Below, piece by piece: positions 46,494-54,517 of a stretch of 64,000 nucleotides of DNA; position 1 is the first letter of the stretch, and every line of letters starts with the position of its first letter. Origin of the DNA: Fermentimonas sp. (GTDB taxonomy: Bacteria > Bacteroidota > Bacteroidia > Bacteroidales > Dysgonomonadaceae); the NCBI GenBank assembly GCA_028709385.1, contig JAQVXD010000006.1:1-64000 (forward strand), written 5' to 3'. A program made the translations under genes and the position numbers. The notes beneath the pieces were generated by a model, which saw only the letters and a program-made list of their open reading frames with translations, did no database searches and was not told the origin of the DNA.

Positions 46494-46934
46494 CTAGAAT
46501 ATCACATTTGAGGGACCGTTGCCCAGAATTGGGATCCCTAACTTATGCTCTACATATTGGAAATAGTAGAACAGCTTGTGATTCAGTTCAAAACCATAAT
46601 CAATATTCGGTTCGTAGCCAATTATTGTCTGGAAGAACGACCTTCTGCCAGGAGTCATAGCCAGTGAGTTCCAGGCAGAAACATATTGACGGTTCCAACT
46701 TTCGTAATATTGCTGAGAGCGGTATCTTGCAGGAGAATCCTGTAAAATATACCACGTGTCGAATTCCTGATCCATGACAATCAGTTCATATTTAACAGAG
46801 TCTTCTTCATTCATAGATTCTGTCTGCGTTATTTCATTACCGTTAGATTCAATCTTTACCACTCCTTTTGGTCCTGAGCAGGAAATCATTAATAAAACAA
46901 CTGCCGATAGGATTAAAATCTTTTTCATAATCAT
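46494..46934 (-). CDS. DUF6146-type lipoprotein
   Basis: A small lipid-anchored protein (lipobox LMISC) of 146 residues. The folded part contains SVKYELIVMDQEFDTWY, RYRSQQYYESWNRQYVSAWN and an aromatic-rich C-terminus, patterns of the DUF6146 family, which has no known function. The first ATG is followed two codons later by another (46928); either could be used. It is convergent with copA 16 bases away. Confidence 0.75.
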   Translation of the reverse strand: MIMKKILILSAVVLLMISCSGPKGVVKIESNGNEITQTESMNEEDSVKYELIVMDQEFDTWYILQDSPARYRSQQYYESWNRQYVSAWNSLAMTPGRRSFFQTIIGYEPNIDYGFELNHKLFYYFQYVEHKLGIPILGNGPSNVIF

Positions 46935-47261
46935 ATTATTTTATTTGTGACGTATCATAGTAAATGTCATGCATTATAACAATTAAATCGAACATTAGTA
47001 TGACATCGTTCGGATCAACTATGTAGTTTTACATTGTTGATATATGGATGGTATGAGGTTAATACGTAGTTGATCCGACTCATGTATGACCAAAGTAAAA
47101 AACAAAATAGGATCAAAATCAAACTTTCTTACTCCTGATTCTGTAACAAGCCAAAGTATTTATAGAGAAACAAGAATATGAAGATGCACGTATCAGCTCA
47201 CTAAAAAGTGCAGAGTCTGAGAATATTCCAATCCGTGCTGAATCATTCCTTTGCCTTAATT
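46935..47261. other. Intergenic stretch with a long inverted repeat and possible gene remnant
   Basis: These 327 bases between the DUF6146 and DUF3810 genes contain no intact gene I trust. They hold the inverted repeat at 47011-47077. On the plus strand a 31-codon frame starts at 47086. Its reading shifts frame near 47170 into another open stretch of about 33 codons with a coding-like composition (such as EDARISSLKSAESENIPIRA). This could be a decayed gene. No promoter or terminator stands out. Confidence 0.3.
47011..47077. repeat. 15-bp inverted repeat with 37-base spacer
   Basis: CGGATCAACTATGTA (47011-47025) faces TACGTAGTTGATCCG (47063-47077); 14 positions are perfect complements and one is a G-T pair. 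There is no T-run after it on either strand, so it is not a simple terminator. It may be an operator, an attachment site or the ends of a small mobile element. Confidence 0.85.
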
Positions 47262-48392
47262 TTATAGAGACTCGTCTCCAAAATTGGGATTTGGCGCTTG
47301 TTTATCTTTTTTGTAAATATCGTAACTCGAAATAAGAAGTCCTACAACCTCTGAGTAATTTTCTCTGCCTGAGCCTATCCTGTTGGTTTTAAGGTATGCA
47401 TCATATGCCTGGTCCTGTATATCTGAAAGTGCGTCATTTCTTACAGACAACCAGTGCTCACGGTTGCGTTGCAGGTCGGCTATAATTTCGGGACGGATAG
47501 AGTTGATAATCGATTCATACTCATCAGGCAGCAGAGAATGTACATCATTCAGCAGGTAACCTATAATTGATACGTAGGCACTGTATCTTATTCTTTCGTC
47601 ATTACTGTTGGTGCAAACTAAAAAAGCATAAAGGTTTGCCTCAGATTCTTTGGCAATACCAAACTGATGAGACATTTCATGCGCGAGTGTAAAGGGGTAT
47701 GTGAAGTTAAGACTATAATTGTTGACATGGATTTCATTAAAGAAAGGACCAAAATATCCTGATACTCCCATCTTAGTATAGAGTGATTCAAAGATCATCT
47801 TTTTTGGTCTTCTCTTTCCATTGGGATAGTTGATTGATAATGTTTCATGAAGCGAGTTATAGGATCTTTCGAGTTCCTGCCTGACACCCTCTTTTTCCAT
47901 AACATCAAAATCAACATATGAGTTGTTGGCATCAGCAATGAAGCGGGTTGTGAAATTCATTAGATTTTTAGCGTTGAACATGGCTTCCTTATTATCAGTG
48001 CGTTGGTAATAATCCTCTCTGAAATAAGAAATACCCCAGCCAAAGTAGAACCAAACAACCAGAATTACAGTGAAGCGTATAAGAGAGTTAAGAAATCTCT
48101 GAAAATTTGTTCGCCTGATAACTACAAAGAGTATTAATTTCAACAGATAAAGTGAAGCTGCAATTATAAAAAGATCATAAAGTGAAAAGGGGAAAAGACC
48201 CGAGAATGTAGATAGGGCTGTGGATATCAATGTATAAACATTCTGAATGTACCATTCAGAAAGGGAGGGGATGCGACTGAAAACTAATATTACTAAAAAC
48301 GCTATCACAGCAGTAATCAGAGTTAACAGTAGTTTTTTATTCTCTCTCCTGTTCTTTAGATTTCGGCGTTTCTTACCTGCTCTTCTTGCCAT
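47262..48392 (-). CDS. DUF3810 membrane-anchored putative metalloprotease
   Basis: An inner-membrane protein with three N-terminal hydrophobic segments (about 22-42, 58-95, 102-122) after a very basic start, and a soluble domain carrying HEMSH (His238, Glu239, His242) followed by Glu249/Glu251. This is the HExxH zinc-protease pattern of the DUF3810 family. Its substrate is unknown. Length of 376 residues is normal for the family. A single gene with a TAATTTTG promoter box about 41 bases upstream. Confidence 0.85.
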   Translation of the reverse strand: MARRAGKKRRNLKNRRENKKLLLTLITAVIAFLVILVFSRIPSLSEWYIQNVYTLISTALSTFSGLFPFSLYDLFIIAASLYLLKLILFVVIRRTNFQRFLNSLIRFTVILVVWFYFGWGISYFREDYYQRTDNKEAMFNAKNLMNFTTRFIADANNSYVDFDVMEKEGVRQELERSYNSLHETLSINYPNGKRRPKKMIFESLYTKMGVSGYFGPFFNEIHVNNYSLNFTYPFTLAHEMSHQFGIAKESEANLYAFLVCTNSNDERIRYSAYVSIIGYLLNDVHSLLPDEYESIINSIRPEIIADLQRNREHWLSVRNDALSDIQDQAYDAYLKTNRIGSGRENYSEVVGLLISSYDIYKKDKQAPNPNFGDESL

Positions 48393-48432
48393 TTTTACTA
48401 TTACTATCTATAACTATATTTAATACTAACAT

Positions 48433-48440
48433 CAAAATTA
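48433..48440 (-). promoter_or_regulatory. Promoter -7 box for the DUF3810 gene
   Basis: TAATTTTG on the minus strand (TAnnTTTG), about 41 bases before the gene start. Confidence 0.45.
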
Positions 48441-48603
48441 ATCGGAATATTCAGAATTTGCTACTCCACCAGATAAATCTTCGCATCAATTTCAAGCCAA
48501 TTATATCTTTTGAAGTGAAATTGATCACAAATCAATTAGCTCATTTGCAAGTCCATTTATGAATATTATCAATAATGATTGGGCTAAATCGTATAGATAA
48601 TGC

Positions 48604-48637
48604 TATATTTGTCATGACTTGATCTCTCCTTATAAGG
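48604..48637 (+). promoter_or_regulatory. Promoter and candidate operator of the HMA-glycerophosphodiesterase pair
   Basis: The -7 box TATATTTG lies at 48604-48611, with an ATTG 22 bases upstream. A perfect 10-bp palindrome CCTTATAAGG follows at 48628-48637, just after the expected transcript start, where a repressor could bind. Confidence 0.45.
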
Positions 48638-48676
48638 GATGAGGTTAAACTTACCAAATTAAAAAAATAAAATATT

Positions 48677-48886
48677 ATGAGTACAATAAAATTTAAAACT
48701 AATATAAACTGTTCAAACTGCGTAGCAAAAGTAACTCCCTTTCTTGATAAGAAGGTTGGGAAGGAATCATGGAGTGTTGATATAGAGAGCCCTGATAAAA
48801 TACTGACTGTTGAAACAGAGGATTTAACTGCAGAGGATATCGTTAAGACTGTTAAGAGAACAGGTTTTGAAGCTGAAGCAATTTAA
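48677..48886 (+). CDS. Small heavy-metal-associated (HMA) domain protein
   Basis: A 69-residue protein consisting of one ferredoxin-like HMA domain. The metal-binding motif is NCSNCV (Cys13, Cys16 in the sequence NINCSNCVAKV), and ILTVETEDLTAEDIVKTVKRTGF matches the rest of the fold. Proteins like this act as copper chaperones or as metallochaperones for P-type ATPases. It lacks the canonical MxCxxC methionine, so binding of another soft metal is possible. Its gene leads a transcript with the glycerophosphodiesterase 12 bases downstream; copA is 2.2 kb away, separated by minus-strand genes. Confidence 0.88.
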   Translation: MSTIKFKTNINCSNCVAKVTPFLDKKVGKESWSVDIESPDKILTVETEDLTAEDIVKTVKRTGFEAEAI

Positions 48887-48898
48887 TTATCAAGAATT

Positions 48899-49822
48899 AT
48901 GACTTCAAGTAAAAGAAAAGGATTCAAGGGATTATTTCTGGCTGCAATTGCTTCAGCTGTACTGTTTTCATTTGCAGGTTGCGGATCAAAAGAAGGTGAG
49001 GAAAATTATCTGAAGTTTAAAAAACTCAGTGACACACAGGAGTATTTTGCTTATAAAGCTGACAGCACGTTGCTGATAAGCGGCCACAGAGGCACAAAAG
49101 AAGAGGGGTATCCTGAGAACAGTATAGAGGGATTCCAACAGGCCTTGAGTCGTGTACCCCTGTTTTTTGAGGTTGACCCGCGACTTACCAAAGACAGCAT
49201 AATTGTTTTAATGCATGATGAGACAATAGACAGGACAACAAACGCTTCGGGTAAATTACCAGACTACACTTATGATGAATTACTGGCATTCAGACTCAAA
49301 GATCATGAGGGGAATATTACTGCTGCAATGATACCCAAGCTTGAGGAAGTTTTTGATTGGGCTAAAGGAAAGACTGTTGTAAATCTTGACCGTAAAGATG
49401 TACCGCACGAGATGATTGTGGATCTAATAAAGAAGCATAAAGCTGAGAAATATGTTATGCTTACTGTTCACACGGGTGCACAGGCAAGGTACTACCACGA
49501 CAGGCTACCGGGGATAATGCTCTCTGTATTTGCAAGAAATGATGCTGAATATGAAGATATTGCAATTTCCGGAGTGCCATGGGAAAATATGATTGCTTAT
49601 GTAGGTCAAAGTATTAATGAATCAAACAGGCATATTGTAGAAAAACTGCATGCAAATGGTGTCAGGTGCATGGTTTCGTTTGCTACTACGCACGACAGGC
49701 AAAGAACCACCGAGCAACGTATGGCTGCATATATAAGAGAAGTGGAGAACTCGGTTTATAAACCGGATATTATCGAAACTGACTACCCTGTTGAAGTTTG
49801 GGGTGTTTTAGGAACTATGTAG
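48899..49822 (+). CDS. Glycerophosphodiester phosphodiesterase lipoprotein
   Basis: A lipid-anchored (lipobox FAGC) phosphodiesterase of the GDPD family, which hydrolyses glycerophosphodiesters to glycerol 3-phosphate and an alcohol. The TIM-barrel motifs are present: SGHRGTKEEGYPENSIEGF with the catalytic His, FEVDPRLTKDS, and LMHDETIDRTT with the second catalytic His. It ends IETDYPVEVW. The gene lies 12 bases after the small HMA gene; why the two would be linked is unclear. The trp leader promoter begins about 75 bases after its stop. Confidence 0.92.
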   Translation: MTSSKRKGFKGLFLAAIASAVLFSFAGCGSKEGEENYLKFKKLSDTQEYFAYKADSTLLISGHRGTKEEGYPENSIEGFQQALSRVPLFFEVDPRLTKDSIIVLMHDETIDRTTNASGKLPDYTYDELLAFRLKDHEGNITAAMIPKLEEVFDWAKGKTVVNLDRKDVPHEMIVDLIKKHKAEKYVMLTVHTGAQARYYHDRLPGIMLSVFARNDAEYEDIAISGVPWENMIAYVGQSINESNRHIVEKLHANGVRCMVSFATTHDRQRTTEQRMAAYIREVENSVYKPDIIETDYPVEVWGVLGTM

Positions 49823-49897
49823 GTTATTGAAAGGTCTGTAAATAGGTACTATTTATTTCTCAAGAGCTTATTCAGGTAGGTTAAAATATGTAAATGT

Positions 49898-49929
49898 GTT
49901 GCATTTTGTTTTTTGATAGTATACATTTG
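49898..49929 (+). promoter_or_regulatory. Promoter of the trp operon
   Basis: A -33-like GTTG at 49898-49901, a 20-base spacer and the -7 box TACATTTG at 49922-49929. Transcription would start near 49936, 15 bases before the leader peptide start, giving a leader of about 285 bases ahead of trpB. Confidence 0.65.
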
Positions 49930-49950
49930 CAACGAAATATTAGAAAATAT

Positions 49951-50007
49951 ATGAATATACTTTTAAACGGATATTGGTGGCGTTTCTTACAACTCAAAAA
50001 GTCGTAA
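49951..50007 (+). CDS. trpL: trp operon leader peptide with tandem Trp codons
   Basis: An 18-codon frame reading MNILLNGYWWRFLQLKKS, ending in TAA. Two adjacent TGG codons (49975-49980) sit in the middle. It starts about 15 bases after the predicted transcript start and lies 46 bases before a strong attenuator hairpin, with trpB downstream. Two Trp in 18 residues is far above the usual frequency. In classical attenuation, a ribosome stalling at these codons when charged tRNA-Trp is scarce prevents terminator formation. The leader was too short to be found as an ordinary gene. Confidence 0.82.
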   Translation: MNILLNGYWWRFLQLKKS

Positions 50008-50021
50008 GGAAGAGCAGCTAT

Positions 50022-50098
50022 GTCTTGAATTAAATATATACACAAAATAATTTAAAGAGCCTGTCGCAATCCTGCGACAGGCTCTTTGAGTTTTTAGG
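50022..50098 (+). promoter_or_regulatory. trp attenuator (terminator with candidate antiterminator)
   Basis: The terminator is a perfect 15-bp stem, AAAGAGCCTGTCGCA (50054-50068) with TGCGACAGGCTCTTT (50073-50087), a 4-base loop, then GAGTTTTTA. A possible antiterminator pairs GTCTTGAATT (50022-50031) with the foot of the left arm and the bases before it (50049-50060), about 9 pairs with bulges. The terminator itself is certain as a structure; the alternative pairing is an inference by eye. Confidence 0.78.
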
Positions 50099-50220
50099 GT
50101 GGTTTGTAAACTTCAATTGAGATAATAAACTATCATCTTAAAAAACAGAACATCAGTTAGGATTATAGAAAACAGGGTAATAAAAATTATAACCAGAGAG
50201 CAAATAAAAAATATAGCAGT

Positions 50221-51408
50221 ATGAAACAGTATTCAGTAGACGAAAGTGGTTATTACGGTGAATTTGGAGGAGCATATATTCCGGAAATTCTCCATAAATG
50301 CGTTAATGACCTCGAGAAAGCATATCTTCCAATAATTGAAAGCAGACAGTTTCAGCGTGACTTTAGCCAACTTCTTCATGATTATGTTGGGCGACCGTCA
50401 CCTTTATACCTTTCGAGACAACTGTCAGAACGTTTCGGGGCAAAGATATATCTTAAAAGAGAGGATCTGAACCATACAGGTGCTCATAAAATAAATAATA
50501 CAGTTGGTCAGATACTGATTGCCAGAGAGATGGGTAAGACTCGTATTATTGCAGAGACCGGTGCCGGTCAGCATGGTGTGGCAACAGCGACTGTATGTGC
50601 TCTTATGCAGATGCCCTGTACTGTTTATATGGGTGAAACGGATGTTAAGCGTCAGCAGGTAAACGTGAAAAAAATGGAGATGCTGGGGGCAAAAGTTGTC
50701 CCGGTTACTTCAGGAAATATGACTCTTAAAGATGCTACAAACGAGGCAATTAGAGACTGGTGCAGTCATCCCACAGACACTCATTATATAATTGGATCTG
50801 TTGTTGGGCCTCACCCTTATCCTGATATGGTGGCTCGTTTGCAGTCGGTCATCAGTAAAGAAATCAAAGTACAGCTAACCGAAAAAGAGGGTAGGGATTA
50901 TCCCGATTATCTTATTGCATGTGTGGGCGGAGGCAGTAATGCAGCCGGAACAATTTACGAGTATCTTGATAATGATAAGGTTAATATTGTTCTTGCTGAA
51001 GCCGGCGGTAAAGGTGTTGATAGCGGTGAAACGGCAGCTACAATACATCTTGGTAGTCAAGGTGTTTTGCATGGATGCAGGACTCTTCTGATGCAGACTG
51101 AGGATGGACAGATTACTGAACCATACTCTATTTCAGCGGGATTGGACTATCCGGGGATTGGACCGATGCATGCTAATCTGGCTGTGCAAAATCGTGCTCA
51201 GGTAATTGATATTAACGACGATGAAGCACTGAAGGCTGCCTTCGAACTGACACGTAACGAAGGGATTATACCTGCACTAGAGTCGGCGCATGCTTTGGCG
51301 GCTTTAGAGAAGATAAAATTTAAACCTGAGGATATTGTAGTACTTACTCTTTCCGGTAGAGGTGATAAAGATCTTGACACCTATTTTAAATATGAGGGAC
51401 AATATTAA
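50221..51408 (+). CDS. trpB: Tryptophan synthase beta subunit
   Basis: Condenses indole with serine to give tryptophan, using pyridoxal phosphate. The PLP lysine lies in NHTGAHKINN, the phosphate-binding loop is GGGSNAAG, and GRGDKDLDTY ends the protein. At 395 residues with the N-terminal YGEFGGAYIPE it is the TrpB1 type that pairs with TrpA. It is the first gene of the seven-gene trp operon, after the attenuator. The gene order BEGDCFA differs from the enterobacterial order and agrees with what is seen in other Bacteroidota. Confidence 0.98.
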   Translation: MKQYSVDESGYYGEFGGAYIPEILHKCVNDLEKAYLPIIESRQFQRDFSQLLHDYVGRPSPLYLSRQLSERFGAKIYLKREDLNHTGAHKINNTVGQILIAREMGKTRIIAETGAGQHGVATATVCALMQMPCTVYMGETDVKRQQVNVKKMEMLGAKVVPVTSGNMTLKDATNEAIRDWCSHPTDTHYIIGSVVGPHPYPDMVARLQSVISKEIKVQLTEKEGRDYPDYLIACVGGGSNAAGTIYEYLDNDKVNIVLAEAGGKGVDSGETAATIHLGSQGVLHGCRTLLMQTEDGQITEPYSISAGLDYPGIGPMHANLAVQNRAQVIDINDDEALKAAFELTRNEGIIPALESAHALAALEKIKFKPEDIVVLTLSGRGDKDLDTYFKYEGQY

Positions 51409-51448
51409 TTCGTCCCCGTTATTGATACACAAAAAAATAATTACAGGT

Positions 51449-52855
51449 ATGCAATATAAATATCAAACAAACAGCAAGAAAATAATGGGAGATCTTCACA
51501 CTCCGGTAAGTATCTACCTTAAAGTAAGGGATTCATTTCCACAGTCGGCCCTACTTGAAAGTTCCGATTTTCATGTCAATGAAAACAGTATCTCTTATCT
51601 TGCTCTTAAGCCGATGGCTCGTGTAGAGATAAACAGAGGTGTCTGCACTATGCAGTTTCCCGATGAAGCTGAAGATAGCAAACCGCTTACTGAGAACTTT
51701 ACTATTTCTGATACTTTAAGTGGATTTATTAGAAGATTTGAAGTGACTGGCAACGAAAATGGCAATATTGGTCTGTTTGGATACACTACCTTCAAGTGTG
51801 TGAAGTACACCGAAAACATTAATATCAAAGAGAGCAAAGAAGAGCGTAATGATGCTCCTGACTTGTTGTATATTCTTTACAAATATATATTGGTTTTCAA
51901 TCATTTTACAGATGAGATCACTTTGATAGAATTACAGGGTGAAGACGAAATGAGCAGTCTGCATAAGGTAGAGTCGCTTATAAACCAGCGTAATTTTGCC
52001 AACTATAACTTTTTTACAGAGGGTGATGAGTACAGCACCATTTCAGACGACGAATATAAAAAGTTTGTGAAAGCCGGTGTTGAGCATTGCAAGAAAGGTG
52101 ACCTGTTTCAGATTGTACTTTCACGGAGATTTGTTCAGCCTTTCTCAGGCGATGACTTTAAAGTTTATCGTGCACTACGTTCCATTAACCCGTCTCCTTA
52201 TCTTTTTTACTTTGATTTTGGAGGGTACCGTATTTTTGGGTCATCTCCTGAAACGCATTGTAAAATAGACGGAAAGCGAATAAGCATAGATCCGATAGCA
52301 GGGACTACTAAACGAACGGGTAATTATCATCAGGATATGGAGGGTGTGAAATTTCTTCTAAATGACCCGAAAGAGAATGCTGAGCATGTAATGCTGGTTG
52401 ATCTGGCACGAAATGATTTGAGCCGAAATGCTCATAATGTAGAGGTTGAATTTTTCAGGGAACCCCAGTTTTATTCTCATGTAATTCACCTTGTATCACG
52501 TGTAAGCGGAATACTTAATGATGATGCTTATCCTATTAAAGCCTTTTTCGACACATTTCCAGCAGGTACTTTGTCGGGTGCTCCAAAAGTGCGTGCCATG
52601 CAGCTTATCTCGGAAATAGAAACACATAACCGGGGTGCTTATGGCGGGTGTATCGGTTTTATAGGAATGAACGGGAGTCTGAATCAGGCTATTACTATAC
52701 GTACTTTTGTCAGCCGTAACAACGAATTATGGTATCAGGCGGGAGCGGGAATTGTCTCTCAAAGTAATGAGGAGTATGAGCTGAACGAGGTGAACAGTAA
52801 GCTTGATGCACTTAAGCTGGCTATAGATAAAGCTTCTGCACTCTATAATTCTTAA
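51449..52855 (+). CDS. trpE: Anthranilate synthase component I
   Basis: Converts chorismate to anthranilate using ammonia from TrpG. The chorismate-binding core holds DPIAGTTKRTG, LVDLARNDLSR, FPAGTLSGAPKVRAM and a C-terminal QAGAGIVSQS. Near the N-terminus SALLESSDF is the LLES motif that binds tryptophan in feedback-inhibited TrpE. The open frame runs back into trpB, but the ATG at 51449 (MQYKYQ) gives an N-terminus like that of homologues (TPVSIYLKVRD); an ATG at 51485 is a less likely alternative. It starts 40 bases after trpB. Confidence 0.96.
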   Translation: MQYKYQTNSKKIMGDLHTPVSIYLKVRDSFPQSALLESSDFHVNENSISYLALKPMARVEINRGVCTMQFPDEAEDSKPLTENFTISDTLSGFIRRFEVTGNENGNIGLFGYTTFKCVKYTENINIKESKEERNDAPDLLYILYKYILVFNHFTDEITLIELQGEDEMSSLHKVESLINQRNFANYNFFTEGDEYSTISDDEYKKFVKAGVEHCKKGDLFQIVLSRRFVQPFSGDDFKVYRALRSINPSPYLFYFDFGGYRIFGSSPETHCKIDGKRISIDPIAGTTKRTGNYHQDMEGVKFLLNDPKENAEHVMLVDLARNDLSRNAHNVEVEFFREPQFYSHVIHLVSRVSGILNDDAYPIKAFFDTFPAGTLSGAPKVRAMQLISEIETHNRGAYGGCIGFIGMNGSLNQAITIRTFVSRNNELWYQAGAGIVSQSNEEYELNEVNSKLDALKLAIDKASALYNS

Positions 52856-52886
52856 CAGAGGTTCTCAACTATATAACATTATAAAG

Positions 52887-53459
52887 ATGAAGACAAAAAA
52901 AATACTTCTTTTCGATAATTACGACTCATTCACATATAACTTGGTTCATGCTATTAAATCGCTGGGATATAGCGAGGTGGACGTAATACGTAATGACAAA
53001 ATAGATCTGCCCGGTATCAATCAGTATGACAAAATTATTCTTTCACCCGGACCCGGTCTCCCTGAGGAAGCAGGTATAATGCTTGAGCTTATAAAAGAGT
53101 TTAAGGAAAGAAAGAGTATACTTGGTGTTTGCCTCGGGCATCAGGCTATAGCTGAGGTGTTTGGTGCAAAACTGGTTAATATACCTAACGTATTTCACGG
53201 GGTACAAACACCAATAAAAATAGTAGGGAGTGATTATATATTTAAGGGATTGCAGGAAAAGATCCTTGCAGGTCGTTATCATTCATGGATAGTATCAAAA
53301 GAGAATTTTCCGGGAGATCTTGTTATAACTGCTGAAGATGATGCCGGAGACATAATGGCGCTTAAACATAGGGAGTTTGATCTTCACGGGGTGCAGTTTC
53401 ATCCGGAATCAATTCTCACTCCCGAGGGAATAAAAATTATTAATAACTTCTTAGAATAA
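52887..53459 (+). CDS. trpG: Anthranilate synthase component II (glutamine amidotransferase)
   Basis: A class I amidotransferase that releases ammonia from glutamine for TrpE. The N-terminal FDNYDSFTYNL, the oxyanion strand LSPGPGLPEEAG, the nucleophile Cys in GVCLGHQAIAE and the His-Glu pair in QFHPESIL are all present. Length of 190 residues is usual. It is a separate gene, not fused to trpD. It starts 31 bases after trpE. Confidence 0.98.
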   Translation: MKTKKILLFDNYDSFTYNLVHAIKSLGYSEVDVIRNDKIDLPGINQYDKIILSPGPGLPEEAGIMLELIKEFKERKSILGVCLGHQAIAEVFGAKLVNIPNVFHGVQTPIKIVGSDYIFKGLQEKILAGRYHSWIVSKENFPGDLVITAEDDAGDIMALKHREFDLHGVQFHPESILTPEGIKIINNFLE

Positions 53460-53471
53460 AGGTTTCACAAA

Positions 53472-54467
53472 ATGAAAGAAATACTTTATAAGCTCTTCGA
53501 TTATAACTATCTCACCCGCGAAGAGGCCAAACAGGTACTTATTGATATTGTAAACGGTGGTATACCCGAAACGCAGATAGCTTCACTTATAACCTCTTTT
53601 TTAATGCGCAGTATTTCTGTTGATGAAATACTCGGATTCAGGGATGCTCTTCTTGAAATGCGTGTAACGGTAGATTTATCTGATTATTCTCCTTTGGATA
53701 TTGTTGGAACCGGTGGAGATGGGAAGAATACATTCAATATATCTACTACAGCATGTTTTGTGGTTGCAGGTGCCGGTTATAACGTGGTTAAACATGGTAA
53801 TTACGGAGCCACATCAATTAGTGGTGCCAGTAATGTAATTGAACAACAAGGTGTGAAATTCAGTGCAGATAATGATCTGTTACGCAAAAGTCTGGATGCA
53901 TGTCATATTGCTTATCTGCATGCTCCGCTGTTTAGTCCTGCACTTAAAGCTGTTGCTCCGGTGAGAAAAAGTCTGGGTGTACGAAACTTTTTCAATGTAC
54001 TGGGGCCGCTTGTGAATCCTGTACAGCCCGAATATCAGATGCTCGGGGTGTATGATCTGGCAATGTCACGACTTTACAGCTATATCTATCAGGAAGAAAA
54101 CAAGAAGTTCTCGATAGTACATAGTATGGATGGTTATGATGAGGTATCTCTGACCAGTCAGTTTAAAGTAGTATCAAACCGCGGGGAACAACTTTTTATA
54201 CCTGCCGATCTTGGGTTTAGAAGAGTTAATCAGGAAGAACTGTATGGAGGTGATACTCCTGAAGATGCTGCAAAGATATTCAGGAATGTGATAAGTGCAA
54301 ATGCAGAAGATGCTCAGATGAATGTAGTGCTTGTAAATGCTGCTTTTGGAATACAGACCATCGATCAGGATAAAACAATAGACGATTGTCTTGAGATTGC
54401 ACGTGATTCACTTTATGGAAAGAAGGCTCTTAAAGTGTTGGATAAATTTGTAGAAATCAATAGTTGA
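53472..54467 (+). CDS. trpD: Anthranilate phosphoribosyltransferase
   Basis: Adds phosphoribosyl pyrophosphate to anthranilate. The PRPP-binding glycine-rich loop is VGTGGDGKNTFN, with the following KHGNYGATSISGASNV and NVLGPLVNP conserved in the family. The 331-residue length is normal. It starts 12 bases after trpG and is separate from it, unlike the fused TrpGD of enterobacteria. Confidence 0.98.
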   Translation: MKEILYKLFDYNYLTREEAKQVLIDIVNGGIPETQIASLITSFLMRSISVDEILGFRDALLEMRVTVDLSDYSPLDIVGTGGDGKNTFNISTTACFVVAGAGYNVVKHGNYGATSISGASNVIEQQGVKFSADNDLLRKSLDACHIAYLHAPLFSPALKAVAPVRKSLGVRNFFNVLGPLVNPVQPEYQMLGVYDLAMSRLYSYIYQEENKKFSIVHSMDGYDEVSLTSQFKVVSNRGEQLFIPADLGFRRVNQEELYGGDTPEDAAKIFRNVISANAEDAQMNVVLVNAAFGIQTIDQDKTIDDCLEIARDSLYGKKALKVLDKFVEINS

Positions 54468-54517
54468 ATTAGTTTAAGTTTGAGATGCTGACAGGATAAA
54501 CTTGAATATGAAAAATT

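Noticed and set aside
50054..50087. Hairpin read only as the terminator of the upstream glycerophosphodiesterase gene
   Set aside because: It is 230 bases past that stop and lies after a separate promoter and a Trp-codon leader, so an attenuator fits better, although read-through transcripts would also end there.
51362..51448. Upstream extension of trpE into trpB
   Set aside because: The extension reads trpB in another frame, and the ATG at 51449 matches the expected TrpE N-terminus.
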